Positions 24,880 to 36,632 of a stretch of 64,000 bases of DNA are shown here, one piece after another; the stretch's first letter is position 1, and every line of letters starts with the position of its first letter. The notes under the pieces are model-generated. The model was not told where the DNA came from. It searched no databases and saw nothing but the letters and a program-made list of their open reading frames with translations. The translations under genes were made by a program, and so were the position numbers. The stretch comes from Crossaster papposus (Eukaryota > Echinodermata > Asteroidea > Velatida > Solasteridae), in contig JBAIAA010000412.1 of the NCBI GenBank assembly GCA_037893245.1, positions 930,001-994,000 on the forward strand. Reading direction: 5' to 3'.

Positions 24880-25330
24880 TCTAACAATTTGATTTGAGAT
24901 GGCAGTTTATTTCAAAGTCTGGGAGCTGTGTTTAAAGTGAAAGCTTTGTCATCAGCAAGAACAGTACAGTCAGAGCCAGTGGAAAGTCCGGAGTAAAGGA
25001 GTGGCCAATTCTAACATTTTGCTCCAAATACCAGGCGAGCTGCTCGGTCCTGAACTTGTTGTAGTTTGTTCAAGTCGGATTTGTTGGCACCAAACAGAAA
25101 ACAATTTCCATAGTCAAGTCTGGACAGCACAAGGGTACGAGCCAAATGATGACAGGAATCGAAATCAAGAAATCTACGAATTCTGATGATATTAAATTGT
25201 ACGTAAGTGGAAGTAGATGTTGCAACAAAGATTGGTTACATATTCATACTTTGTCATTGACATTTGTAAATTCCAATTCCAAGATTGCGCAAGTTCTGGG
25301 ATGGTAATTGAAGTTATTTCCGATCTTAAG
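24880..25330 (-). mobile_element. Decayed LINE reverse-transcriptase C-terminal fragment
   Basis: The minus-strand translation, with stops, gives RIRRFLDFDSCHHLARTLV, LSRLDYGNCFLFG, KLQQVQDRAARLVFG and FTLNTAPRL, followed by NKLPSQI. This is the conserved region after the RT core in CR1/L2/jockey-like LINEs. It is degenerate and 5'-truncated. It differs from the LINE in copy F. Confidence 0.7.
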
Positions 25331-25601
25331 CTCAATATGCGGCATGCAGCAGCAACAAATAATTCCGTCTTATCCTCAATAATAATTAAAGCAAGTTTTT
25401 AGTCATCCAAGATTTTTGTTGTTGAATGCAATGCATTCATTTACATGACATCTCAGCAAGTTTTGTCTCAGTAATAGATACATGTATCGTGTTTTGTATT
25501 CGTTTAACTTGAGGTTCTTCAGCTTGCAGTGAATTTAGTTTTCAGTGAATTTAATTGCCTTTGGCCGCTGATGTTGCCTAGTGTGTACTGACACTTATTG
25601 T

Positions 25602-27879
25602 TTAAGCACTACCAGAACTTTGAGGCAGATACCACTCTACAGCTCTGTCATACCCATTCATCATATTAAGAATTCTTGCATTCAGTCTGTACTGGAATGG
25701 TACAAGCTTGTTCTGCCCCTTCCGGAAGTCACGCATTTGGAGGCCGTGATATTTCTTGACACTCTCAAACGATGGTACTTCCTTGAGTGATGGTATACCA
25801 AGTCCCCCTGCCATGATGTCTGCTCGTAGGTACTGGATAAAGTGAGGGATATTGTTGTAATACTCCCGTATGGTATTGTAGCCATCGATATATGTACCAG
25901 TGTCTAAAATACACATTTCTTTACATCTCTGAAACACACTGGTGAACATAAAAGACTCAATGTTTGCTCCTGGTACATACTCGAGCCAGTTCAAAGTATT
26001 GGTGACGATCGTCGAGCAGCAGTTGGCATCATTGAGAAGTGGTTTGAATGTCTGTAGGAGTTTAGCGTATCCATCATAGTCGGCAAGGTTGGAGGTGAAG
26101 ATCCGGTCATAGTTTGGCATATTGAAGGTTTGATGGTGATTAGGAAAGTCCAGACAGTTGGCCAAGGAGACATGGATAAGAAGCCTTCCTTGAAAGATGA
26201 GAGTCTTGAATTTCTTGAGGAGGTTTGTCACGTACTTGTGGTACATCACCATCGGAGAGGAGTGAGACCCAGGGGTGTGCTCGCCTACTCTCAAACAGTC
26301 CCACGCCATGTAAGGATGTGTTGATACATCAACACAGTATACAAAGGCAACATCTTCTGGTGGTGTTATATCAGGTGAAGCAGATGTTTTACTCTCTCTT
26401 CCAGTTAGTGTGGGATTGTCATAGGGCAGTTGTGCTTTTTGGGGACTTTCATTCGGGACAAACAGTGCATGGTCAAACCACTCCTTCATGAGCTGTTTGT
26501 TCTCATGAGACAGATGATTAACGTACAGCCTCACACCTGTTTTCACCTCTTTAGCCTCAAACAGTGTCTTTCTCTGTTTTCTGAGATTAATCGAGGATCT
26601 CTTTTCCCGTAGACATTCCAATGATTGCCATCCTTTCCAAACCTGACACAGATACCTAAGATCTTCATCCAGGACAGTCACCAGTCCTTTGGTGGCATCA
26701 TGAAGTTGCTGAGCGCTCATCGGAATGAGTTCACCCAAGCTCGTCTTGATCAAGTCGTACTCTGTCTTGGAAATATAGAGTGAGTACCAAATAGTTGTCA
26801 AACTTGAAGCAAAGTCGTCATTGTCTGCAAAGCAAACCAACATGAAGAGAAACAGCACATTCCTTGCCATGACAAACGGGTCAAAATCATCAAGAGTTAT
26901 ATTAATTTGCCCCTGGTATTCATCAGGGACGGAAGCAGCGGTCATCACTGTGTTACGCAAGTCTCCACAACCAGCAGACAAGACATGAAAATCCCTGGTC
27001 AGCTCTTCATTAGCTACCCTCTTAATCTTATCATCAGACAGCTCATTATTGGCAAGTTTCAGAAAGTCTACAGCTACGGTGTTCCCAACATAGTAAGGTG
27101 GGCCGGCAAACCACGCATTACATGCCAATTTTGAATTTCTGTCCGCAAACATGACTGATTGTCTTTTTATCGTATGCTTTACTTGAATACATGACTTTTT
27201 ATGAGCTGGCCAGTCACTCAGTTGACACTTCTTGTTGCAGTACCACGCATTGTTGCAACCTGCACACTGAGAAAAAAGAGAAAACATGTCTTAAAAATAT
27301 ATGAAAAGACTAATTAGACGACAGTCATTTTTTGCATTGGCACCAGGCTCGGAGGATCGACTTCAACTTAGCTTCTGAAAAATTGACTAAACTAGCAAGG
27401 ATCAAACCATCTAGATTCCATTTTCCTGAACTACTTCCTAAAATTTACTTCATTTTTATTTTGAATCATGCGGTATTGAAGAGGTTATTGCTGTTGATAA
27501 TTCAGAGTTCTGTGCCTACACATGTATGTGTCTGTTTCACAAGTCTTGCAATCTAAAGTGGCATACACCTGTCAGCGATTTGATTTGTAATTGACCGGTG
27601 ATTGACAGAACTAATGCTCATGGTTTTCAAAGTTTAGGTTAATTACCATGTAAAATGTGTTTACATCTTAATTACCTCGCTCATATTTGGAGCTGTCCTC
27701 CCACATTCGGCACATGTCTTATCCCCATAAAGTTGACACTCAACACTTCGATGTCTGACTTTGTCTTCGTTTTGGCATGGCGTGCTGCAGTACTTTGCCA
27801 TTGCGCAAAACTCGCAAGGCACTGAATGTTGAGGGAGGACTTTCTCACAACGCCAACAGTGTCCAGGCTGAACATCCAT
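25602..27879 (-). CDS. MYND/DUF4470 array gene, copy B (divergent)
   Basis: Exon 1 is 27879-27676 and exon 2 is 27266-25602, with a 409-bp intron; product 622 residues. Exon 1 has MYND 1 (CWRC...CEFC...YCSTPC...HRSVEC) and the first half of MYND 2 (CAEC). Exon 2 continues with CAGCNNAWYCNKKC...HKKSC. The core reads FHVLSAGCGDLRNTV, then DDFDPFVMARN. The product is slightly longer than the other copies owing to small insertions, and clearly diverged from C-I. The sequence before the ATG (TATCAATGTAG) could be a 3' splice site. The upstream module shared with C-H is present at 29032-29087. Intact. Biological role unknown. Confidence 0.86.
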
Positions 27880-28170
27880 TGCTACATTGATATGAAATGA
27901 GAGAAAAATTTGCTTTCTGTAGTGTGGATTTTGTGAGATATTAATTTGCTCTACTTTGGTCATGTTCTTCAGCAGTTGGGAATTTTCATTGTTACATTTA
28001 ATGCCGAAAACCAATTTGAAACAACAAATTAAAATACTTGCAGTGAAAGTAAATTTAATATATTCAGTGCAATGGTAGCTTACTAAATAAACAACATGAA
28101 AAAGTAAATTTAGTGTGAATAAAAAAAATAGTAAGCACTGTAAACTGCCGTTCCTGATAAATGTGCTTAA

Positions 28171-28498
28171 AGGTAGGATACACCATTTGCAGATATCGAA
28201 AATATTTACTACTGAATCATTAAGAAATATCTTACTCATTTGAAAGTAAATAATGATTCTAGGCACCCAGCAAAATTATTGCGCTAGATATTCTGTAATT
28301 ATTCTGAAAAATATAAAAATAACATAAGAATAACTGCTTGATGCCGGTTGAAAACAAACGCTGTTTTTCGTGCTTTTCTCGGCATCAATGACTGTAAAAC
28401 TTCAGAATGGTCAGTTAAACGGTATTTACTATAAAATACAACCCTCCAAATCTACCCATTCATAATAATTCAAGTAATTACCAATGGTGTATCCTACC
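28171..28498. mobile_element. Complete 328-bp TTAA-flanked MITE
   Basis: Begins AGGTAGGATACACCATTTGC and ends with the inverted ACCAATGGTGTATCCTACCT. TTAA flanks at 28167-28170 and 28499-28502. No coding capacity. Confidence 0.8.
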
Positions 28499-29031
28499 TT
28501 TAAAGACATACAGGTAGGTTTTGGATTAAGCATGCATTGATATAATATATTATGTCTTTGAAGTTTGAAGTTAATTGCGAAACTTTCAAATAAAAAGTTG
28601 TGGTTCCTGTTCACTCTATAAAAACACAAATGGCATTTTACAAAAAAAGTACCAGTACATGAACCTTGATGTTATGGAAAAATAATTCTTTTGTTAGGGA
28701 TGCTACCGAATATGGGATTAATTGTTATGTGTCTGAAGTCAACTTCGAAAAAAAAGAATATGTGGCATTAAATATGGCAATAAATGTAAGCACTGTACTA
28801 CCCAATCACTAAAAAGCATGTCTACATTTAGTTTTGTTTTTTTTTGTTTTGTTTTGTTTTTTAATTCAAAACTTTTTGTTTGTTCATTATTTGATAAACT
28901 AAATTTCATGTGCTCCCCTCCCCTTGCAGTGAAAATGAGCCACATTGTAGTTTTTGTACACATCGTGTACAAGTGAGCCTAGCTGGTCTGACCAATTCAT
29001 GCATTACACTGGTACATGTTTGTAAACTTAC

Positions 29032-29087
29032 CTGGTAGCAGAAATATTCCCTTGTGATGTAGAGTGCCAGGGTTGTTGAGGACAACC
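29032..29087 (-). promoter_or_regulatory. Shared upstream module of copy B (putative 5' exon)
   Basis: On the minus strand a hairpin GGTTGTCCTCAACAACC is followed by CCTGGCACT and, some 50 bases on, by a consensus donor CTACCAG/GTAAGT. The same module precedes copies C, E, F, G and H at a similar position. It is read as a noncoding first exon spliced to an acceptor beside the ATG. No transcript data. Confidence 0.45.
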
Positions 29088-30439
29088 AATTTATGTTTCA
29101 AGTTTCTTAAATTGTTAGACTATGCAGAAGTACAGCAACATAAGTTTGACAACAACATTAATGTGTATAGTACATGTACAGTACATGTCTGTCTGGTCTG
29201 GAGAAAAAAAATCCTGATAAGGCCGGAAGTACAAGTTAACTGTGTGTTGCTCATGACCGTACAATTTAGGAAATTCCCAAATGAGAAATACACATAGGCC
29301 AGTTCTATTTATAAACTTGGCTATTGTACGAATATCACCTGTTTTGGTTTATTGATCCATATTGTCATAAAAATGCATGAAATTTAGCTGAAGCAGTGGT
29401 ACATGACAGTATACTGGTATCATGGGATATTTCACAGTACAAGTATAGGACAAGTTTTACGAGTGTAATCTGGCAGTAAAGTTAAATACACTAAATTATG
29501 AACCCTCCCTCCCTCTTCAAATTCTAATTAAAAAGTTTGAACTTCAATTTTCATGAATTCTCTTTGGGAGGCCCCAACCCTTATTAAATTGATTTGCACC
29601 TTCACCAGCAAAATGTTTTTGAGTTACAGCCAGTTAAAGCCACAGACATCTCATAGCAATTTGTGGTTTCAAATGTTTTATTGCTTTAATTGAGAGTGCA
29701 ATTTACCAGAGAGTTCCCATGCCTTGAAATAAACACTAAGATTTCTTCTTCAGGAATCAATAAATATATTTAGTTTAGTTTTAAATTTCTACGCTACAAA
29801 TTAGACTTGGAATAATTCAATAAAATAAGAAGTGATAATTGTTTCAGTTCTTAAAGGTAGCTATACACAATTTGCAGATATTGACATTTTGTACTACCGA
29901 ATAATTAAGAAATGTTTTACTTATTTGAAAGTAAATAATGATTCTAAGCATCCAGCCAAAATAATGATACATGTGTATCACCAGATATCTTGTAATTGTT
30001 AAAAGAAGTCATGATATGACCTAATTTGTCTTAATCCTAACACAATTTACCCGGTACTTTTTGCCCTAAAAATCATACAATCAGGTCTTGACTTGCAGGA
30101 TCGGGCTATATTTAACCAGTTCGAACCAGGATTATTTTGACATTTCCCGCTTGCCCATGTGCGAGATTGTTTTTACGAACCTCGATCTGAGAGGGGTTCA
30201 GAACGTCATCTGTATTTAGTGACGTCGTATAGTGCAATCGTAGGAAGTATGAACCAACCTTAATTGAGCCATAAATATTTTAAATTATCAACGGTTTGTA
30301 TTCACACTCACTGCAAAAATCTAAATTTTATCCAAGTACATGTATACAATATTTTACTGTCAGCTTTTATTACATTATAAGCAAAGACCAAAATAATGCC
30401 TTTCCTCCCCATAAATGATTGGTTAGAGTAGCCAAACAG

Positions 30440-32374
30440 TTAGGCATCACTTTGAGGCAAATACCACTCTACAGCTCTATCATATCCATTCAGCATGGTA
30501 AGGTCCCTTGCATTAACTCGAAACTGGAATGGAACCAGTTTGTTAAGTCCCTTCCTGAAGTCGCGCATTTGGAGGCCATGATATTTCTTGACGCTCTCAA
30601 ATGACGGTACTTTCTTGAGTGATGATATGCCTAGTCCCCCTGCCATGATGTCACTACGAAGATACATCAGAAAGTAGATAGTATTGTTGTAATACCCTCT
30701 GATGCTAATAGGGCTATCTCCCCTCTTACCAGTGTCGTGTAATAAAGCCAAATTACAACGCAGAAAAGCTGGTTCATCCATTTCACTAATGTCAGCTCCT
30801 GGTACTAGCTCAATCCAGTTCATACTCTCAGTGACAATAGCTGAGTAGCTGTTGCTAACACTAAGCAGTGGCTTGAATGTCTGCAGGAGTTTAGCGAATC
30901 CGACGTAGTCAGCAAGATTGGAGGCGAAGATTCGGTCATAGCTGGGCAGGTTCAAGGTTTGATGATGATTAGGAAAGTCTAGACAGTTAGCCAAGGAGAC
31001 ATAAATAAGGAGCCTTCCTTGAATGATAAAACTCTTGAGTTTCTGGAGGAGGTTTGTCACATACTTGTGGTACATGACCATCGGAGAGGAGTGGGATCCA
31101 GGGGTGTGTTCTCTAACTTTCAAACAGTCCCACACAGTAAAGGGAAATGACGACTCCTTGATGCAGTACACAAAGTCACAGTCTTCTGGGGCTGTTATTT
31201 CAGAAACATTTACAAAATATGCACCGCGTCCAGTGAGTGTTGGGTTGTCAAATGGCAACAGTTCTTTTCTCACCGTTTGCATTGGGACAAACAAAGCGTG
31301 GTCAAACCACTCTTTGTTGGTCTTCTGGTCTTTTGGTGAGAGATGTGCTAGATAAACTGACACACCTTCTTTCACATCATCTGGCTCAAACATTTTCTTT
31401 CTTTGCTTTCTTAGATTAATCGAGGTTTTCTTGTCTCTCTGACATTCCAATGATTGCCATTTCTCCCAAACTTGGCACAGATACCTGAGGTCTTCATCCA
31501 GAACAGTCACTAGTCCTTTGGTGGCATCATGGAGTTGACGAGCACTCATCTGAATGAGTTGTTCCAAGCTTGTCTTAATCAAGTCGTACTCTCTCTTGGA
31601 AATATGGAGTGAGTACCAAATGGTTGTCAAACTGGAAGCAATGTAGTCAGTGTCTGCAAAGTGAACCAACATGAAGAGAAACAGCACATTTCTTGCCATG
31701 ACAAAAGGATCGTAGTCATTGAGGGTGACATGAAGTTTTCCCTGGTACTCATCAGGCAAGGAAGCAGCCGTCAAAACTGTGCTTCGTAAATCTCCACAAC
31801 CAGCAGACAAAACGTGGAAATCACTGGTCAACTGTTCAGCTGCCGTCTCATCAGACAACTCATTACTGGCAAGTTTAAGGAAGTCCTCGGCCATAGTGTT
31901 TCCAAAATATTGACTTGCGTCAGCATTTCTTGTGTTATACGCTAGCGTAGAGTTTCTTTCTGCTAGGTTGATGGACAGCTTTGTGATGACTTTCTGAATC
32001 TGATTGCATTTCTCTTTATGGTCTTTCCAGTCTTTCTTCTGACATTCTTTATTGCAGTACCACACATTGTTGCAACCTGCACACTGAAAAAAACACAGCA
32101 AACATAGTTAGGTATTTTAAAGACGAAATTACATTTTAAGTATGATTATATACCACTGCATTTATCCTACCTCACGAATATTTGGAGTTGTCCTTCCACA
32201 TGCGCAACATGGCTCATTGCAATACATTGGGCACTCCACAGTTTGATGTCTGGCTTCGTCTCTGGTCCTACATGGCCTACTGCAGTATTTTGCCATTGTG
32301 CAAAACTCACAAGGTACTAAATGTTGAGGGAGGACCTTCTCACAACGCCAGCAGTGTCCGAGCTGAACATCCAT
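30440..32374 (-). CDS. MYND/DUF4470 array gene, copy C (alpha class)
   Basis: Exons 32374-32171 and 32083-30440, intron 87 bp; 615 residues. Zinc ligands by position: MYND 1 C8, C11, C22, C25, C31, C35, H43, C48; MYND 2 C56, C59, C69, C72, C78, C82, H90, C94. The intron falls exactly before C69, so both exons are needed for finger 2. Residues 156-200 (FHVLSAGCGDLR ... NDYDPFVMARN) match the DUF4470 pattern of a glycine-rich loop and a following acidic residue, as in Rossmann methyltransferases. DUF4470 also occurs in the dynein assembly factor DNAAF3 and in fungal MYND proteins. The C-terminal ~400 residues match nothing I can name. The ATG is in ideal context (AACCATGG); an in-frame ATG 16 codons upstream is not kept in all copies. 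MYND fingers usually bind proline-rich peptides, so a protein-binding adaptor or methyltransferase-like role is a guess. Confidence 0.88.
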
Positions 32375-32828
32375 GGTTATATGCTGCATTGATGTAAAAT
32401 GAGCTAGATCATCATTAACCATTAGGTACCGAAAAAAATTGGTGACAAATCATTGAGTGGCTCAAATTTGAAAATTGGGGGAATGATACTTTTCCAATTA
32501 CATTGGTACAAATGTATTAAAGGTACATCTCTATATGTGGGATACACCTTTTGCAGATATCAAAACATTTTACTACCGAATGATTACAAAATATCTTACT
32601 TATCTGAAAGTAAATAATGATTCTAGGCATCCAGCAAAATGATTGCGCTAGATATCGTGTAATTGTTCCTAAAACTTGAATTTTTATTAAAAGAAATCAC
32701 GGTTACCAGACGGCTATCGCAAACGTAACAAGAACTGCTCTACATTTTTTGCCAATTTGAAGTGCTCCCCTTCCCTTGCAGTGAAAACGAGCAACATTGT
32801 ATTTTTTTAAAACATCGTGTACAAGTGC

Positions 32829-33220
32829 GCTTATAAGCCAATTTGGTATTCCAACTGCGCATGTGCACAACAAGATTCAACATTTTTTCTCAAGGGATAA
32901 ACACGGCAGACAAATGCACACAAGGCTATGGGTGGACGTGGTAACCGAATCCGCATTTTGTGCATTTTCTTGTGAAATCGAAAAGACGATGGGAACTTTG
33001 TTCGAACAAAAGTTTGGCCACACAATACACCTGAAAATACCAAAACGTAAAAAAAAATATGTTATTTAGTAACTTTAAAACACGACGATCTCTTTAAATT
33101 GGCTGGTACCCCGCTATGCTTTTGCACGCAACGATGAAATGTTTATCCCGAAAGAAAAATCGTCAAATCTTCATGTGCGCATGTGCAGTGGAAATGCACC
33201 GGAATACCGAACTCGCTTAT
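32829..33220. mobile_element. ~390-bp TIR element inserted upstream of copy C
   Basis: Other copies read GTGCGC(C)TATTATATGTCTGG across this point; copy C has ~390 extra bases. Ends are imperfect inverted repeats (TAAGCC...GGTATTCC / GGAATACCGAACTCGCTTA) flanked by TTAT. The right end matches the element at 10119-10299, so this is the same family. No coding sequence. Confidence 0.65.
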
Positions 33221-33268
33221 TATATGTCTGGTCTGACCAATTCAAGCATTACTGGTATGTAAACTTAC

Positions 33269-33325
33269 CTGATAACTGAAATATTCTTTTATGAAGTGCC
33301 AGGGTTGTTGAGGACAACCAATTTA
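33269..33325 (-). promoter_or_regulatory. Shared upstream module of copy C (putative 5' exon)
   Basis: Hairpin GGTTGTCCTCAACAACC (33319-33303) and donor TTATCAG/GTAAGT (GT at 33268-33267). The exon-end sequence differs slightly from the CTACCAG of other copies, but the donor is preserved. Confidence 0.42.
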
Positions 33326-34693
33326 TGTATTAAGTTTCTTAAATTGTTAGATGCAGAAGTACAGCGACATAAGTTTGACAACAGCATTAATGTACATATA
33401 CATGTACATGTCTGTCTGGTCTGAAGAAAAGAATCCTGATAGGGCCGGAAGTAGCCTACACCTTAACTGTGTGTTGCTCATGACCGTACAATTTAGGAAA
33501 TTCCCAAATGAGAAATACACGTAGGCCAGTTCTATTTATAACTCGGCTATTGTACGAAGATCACCCGTTTTGGTTTAGTGATCCATATTGTCATAAAAAT
33601 GCATGAAATTTAGCTGAAGCAGTGGTATACGTACAGTATACGGGGATGCGATATTCCACTTGCAGTACTTACAAGTAGGACAAATTTTACAAGTTTAATC
33701 TGGCAGTAAAGTTATTTACACTAACTTATGAACTCTCCCCTCCCTCCCTCCCTCTTCAAATTCTAATTAAAAAGTTTGAACTTTAATTTTTATGAATTCC
33801 CTTTGGGAGGCCCCAACCCTTATTGAATTGATTTGCACCTTCATCAGCAAAATGTTTTTAAGTTACAGCCAGTTAAAGCCACAGACATCTCATAGCAATT
33901 TGTGGTTTCAAATGTTTTAATGTGTATGCTTTAATTGAGAGTGCAATTTACCAGAGAGTTCCCATGCCTTGAAATAAACACAAAGATTTCTTCTTCAGGA
34001 ATCAATAAATATATTTAGTTTAGTTTTAAACTTCTATGCTACAAATTAGACTTGAAATAATTCAATAAAATAAGAACTAAGATTTGTTTTAGTTTTTATA
34101 GGTAGAATACACCATTTGCAGATATCAACAAATTTTACTACCGAATTATTAAGAAAAGTCTTACTTATTTGAAAGTAAATAATGATTCTAAGCATCCAGC
34201 CAAAATAATGATATCACTACATATCTTGTAATTGTTAAAAAAAGTCATGATATGACCATTTCATTTTTAATAACATAATTTGTCTTAATCATAACACAAT
34301 TTACCTGGTACTTTTTGCCCTAAAATTCATACAATCAGGGTTTGACTTGCAGGATCGTGCTATATTTAACCAGTTCGAACCAGGATTATTTTGACATTGC
34401 CCGCTTGCCCAGGTGCGAGATTGTTTTTACGAACCTCGATCTTAGATGGGTTCAGACCATCATCTGTATTTAGTGACGTCGTATAGTGCAATCGCAGGAA
34501 GTATGAACCAACCTTAATTGAGCCATAAATATTCTAAATTATCAACGGTTTGTATTCACACTCACTGCAAAAATCTAAATTTTATCCAAGTACATGTATA
34601 CAATATTTTACTGTCGGCTTTTATTACATTACAAGTAAAGACTAATATAATGCCTTTCCTCCCCATAAATTACTGGTAATTCAAGCCAAACAG

Positions 34694-36632
34694 TTAAGCA
34701 TCACTTTGAGGCAAATACCACTCTACAGCTCTATCATATCCATTCAGCATGGTAAGGTCCCTTGCATTCACTCGATACTGGAATGGAACCAGTTTGTTAA
34801 GTCCCTTCCGGAAGTCGCGCATTTGGAGGCCATGATATTTCTTGACGCTCTCAAATGACGGTACTTTCTTGAGTGATGATATGCCTAGTCCCCCTGCCAT
34901 GATGTCACCACGGAGATACATCAGAAAGAAGACAGTATTGTTGTAATACTCTCTGATGCCATTGAAGCCATCTCCCTTCTTACCAGTGTCCAGATACAAA
35001 GCCCCATTACAACGCAGAAACTCGGGTGTAAGCACCGCAGATCTAATGTCAGCTCCTGGTACTATCTCAATCCAGTTCATACTCTCTGTAACAATAGCTG
35101 AGTAGCTGTTGCTAGCACTAAGCAGTGGCTTGAATGTCTGCAGGAGTTTAGCGAATCCGACGTAGTCAGCAAGGTTGGAGGCGAAGATTCGGTCATAGCT
35201 GGGAAGGTTCAAGGTTTGATGATGATTAGGAAAGTCCAGACAGTTAGCCAAGGAGACATGAATAAGGAGCCTTCCTTGAAGGATGAGACTCTTGACTTTC
35301 TGGAGGAGGTTTGTCACATACTTGTGGTACATGACTATCGGAGAGGAGTGGGATCCGGAGGTGTGTTTTCTAACTCTCAAACAGTCCCACACAGAAAAGG
35401 GAAATGACGAATCCTTGATACAGTACACAAAGTCACAGTCTTCTGGGGCCGTTATTTCAGAAACATGTACAAAATATGCACCGCGTCCAGTAAGTGTTGG
35501 GTTGTCAAATGGCAAAAGTTCTTTTCTCACTGTTTGCGTTGGGACAAACAAACCGTGGTCAAACCACTCCTTGTTGGTCTTCTGGTCTTCTGGTGAGAGA
35601 CGTGCTAGATAAATTGACACACCATCTTTAACAATATCTGGCTCAAACACTTTCTTTCGTTGCTTTCTTAGATTGATCGAGGTTCTCTTGTCTCTCTGAC
35701 ATTCCAATGATTGCCATCTCTCCCAAACTTGGCACAGATACCTAAGGTCTTCATCAAGAACAGTCACCAGTCCTTTGGTGGCATCATGGAGTTGACGAGC
35801 ACTCATCTGAATGAGTTGTCCTAAGCTCGTCTTGATCAAGTCGTACTCTCTCTTGGAAATATGGAGTGAGTACCAAATGGTTGTCAAACTGGAAGCAATG
35901 TAGTCAGTGTCTGCGAAGCGAACCAACATGAAGAGAAACAGCACATTCCTTGCCATGACAAAAGGATCGTAGTCATTGAGGGTGAAGTGAAGTTTTCCCT
36001 GGTACTCATCAGGCAAGGAAGCAGCCGTCAAAACTGTGCTTCGTAAATCTCCACAACCAGCAGACAAGACGTGGAAATCCCTGGTCAACTGTTCAGCTAC
36101 CGTCTCATCAGACAACTCATTACTGGCAAGTTTAAGGAAGTCCTCGGCCATAGTGTTTCCAAAATATTGACTTGAGTCAGCAACCCTTGTGCTATACGCT
36201 AGCGTAGAGTTTCTGCCTGCTAGCTCGATAGACAGCTCTGTGACGACTTTCTGAATCTGATTGCATTTCTCTTTATGGTCTTTCCAGTCTTTCTTCTGAC
36301 ATTCTTTATTGCAGTACCACACATTGTTGCAACCTGAACACTGAAAAAAAAAAAACCCCAACATTTTAAGTATTTCAAAGACGAAATTACATTTTAAGTA
36401 TGATTATAAACCACTGCATTTATCCTACCTCACTGATATTTGGAGCTGTCCTTCCACATGCGTCACATGTTTTATTCAAATACATTTTGCACTCCACACT
36501 TTGATGCCTGGCTTCGTCTCTGGTCCTACATGGCCTGCTGCAGTATTTTGCTATTGTGCAAAACTCACAAGGCACTAAATGTTGAGGGAGGGCCTTCTCA
36601 CAACGCCAGCAGTGTCCGGGCTGAACATCCAT
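34694..36632 (-). CDS. MYND/DUF4470 array gene, copy D (beta class)
   Basis: Exons 36632-36429 and 36340-34694, intron 88 bp; 616 residues, intact. All MYND ligands are kept, with MYND 2 as CDAC + CSGCNNVWYCNKEC. Beta markers: VECKMYLNKTC in exon 1, TQTVRKELLPF, FVHVSEITAPEDC, and the IRSAVLTPEFLRCNGALYLD segment. A second copy of the start-codon block lies 61 bases upstream (ATG at 36693). Unlike B, C, E, F, G and H, the region above this gene lacks the shared hairpin and CTACCAG/GTAAGT module, so it may use another promoter. A different donor-like site (ACACAAG/GTAAAC) occurs near 37155. Confidence 0.87.

Larger units (their letters stand above)
21836..25601. other. Intergenic between copies A and B
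   Basis: No intact gene. Contains a foldback element (22399-22543), AT-rich simple repeats (AATAATAAT near 23510-23530 and 23815-23835), and a decayed LINE fragment (about 24880-25330). No missing CPOX exon was recognised here. Confidence 0.55.
27880..30439. other. Spacer between copies B and C
   Basis: Holds a complete MITE (28171-28498), the shared upstream module of copy B (29032-29087), and a truncated MITE relative (29869 to about 29990). The sequence from about 29866 to 30439 closely matches the D-E spacer (38034-38638). TTTATT at 30366-30371 (AATAAA on the minus strand), ~70 bases past the stop of copy C, is a likely poly(A) signal. Confidence 0.6.
32375..34693. other. Spacer between copies C and D
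   Basis: Contains a truncated MITE relative (about 32518-32745), an inserted TIR element (32829-33220), the shared upstream module of copy C (33269-33325), and another MITE remnant (34100 to about 34230). AATAAA on the minus strand at 34620-34625 lies ~70 bases beyond the stop of copy D. Confidence 0.6.

Noticed and set aside
27880..28266. N-terminal extension of copy B upstream of its MDVQ start
   Set aside because: The extra in-frame codons come from a MITE and AT-rich spacer and are not seen in the other copies. A likely splice acceptor also lies just before the ATG.
32375..32422. Upstream in-frame ATG (MVNDDLAHF...) as the true start in copy C
   Set aside because: It is not kept in frame in copy E, while the MDVQ ATG has an ideal context and is present in all copies.
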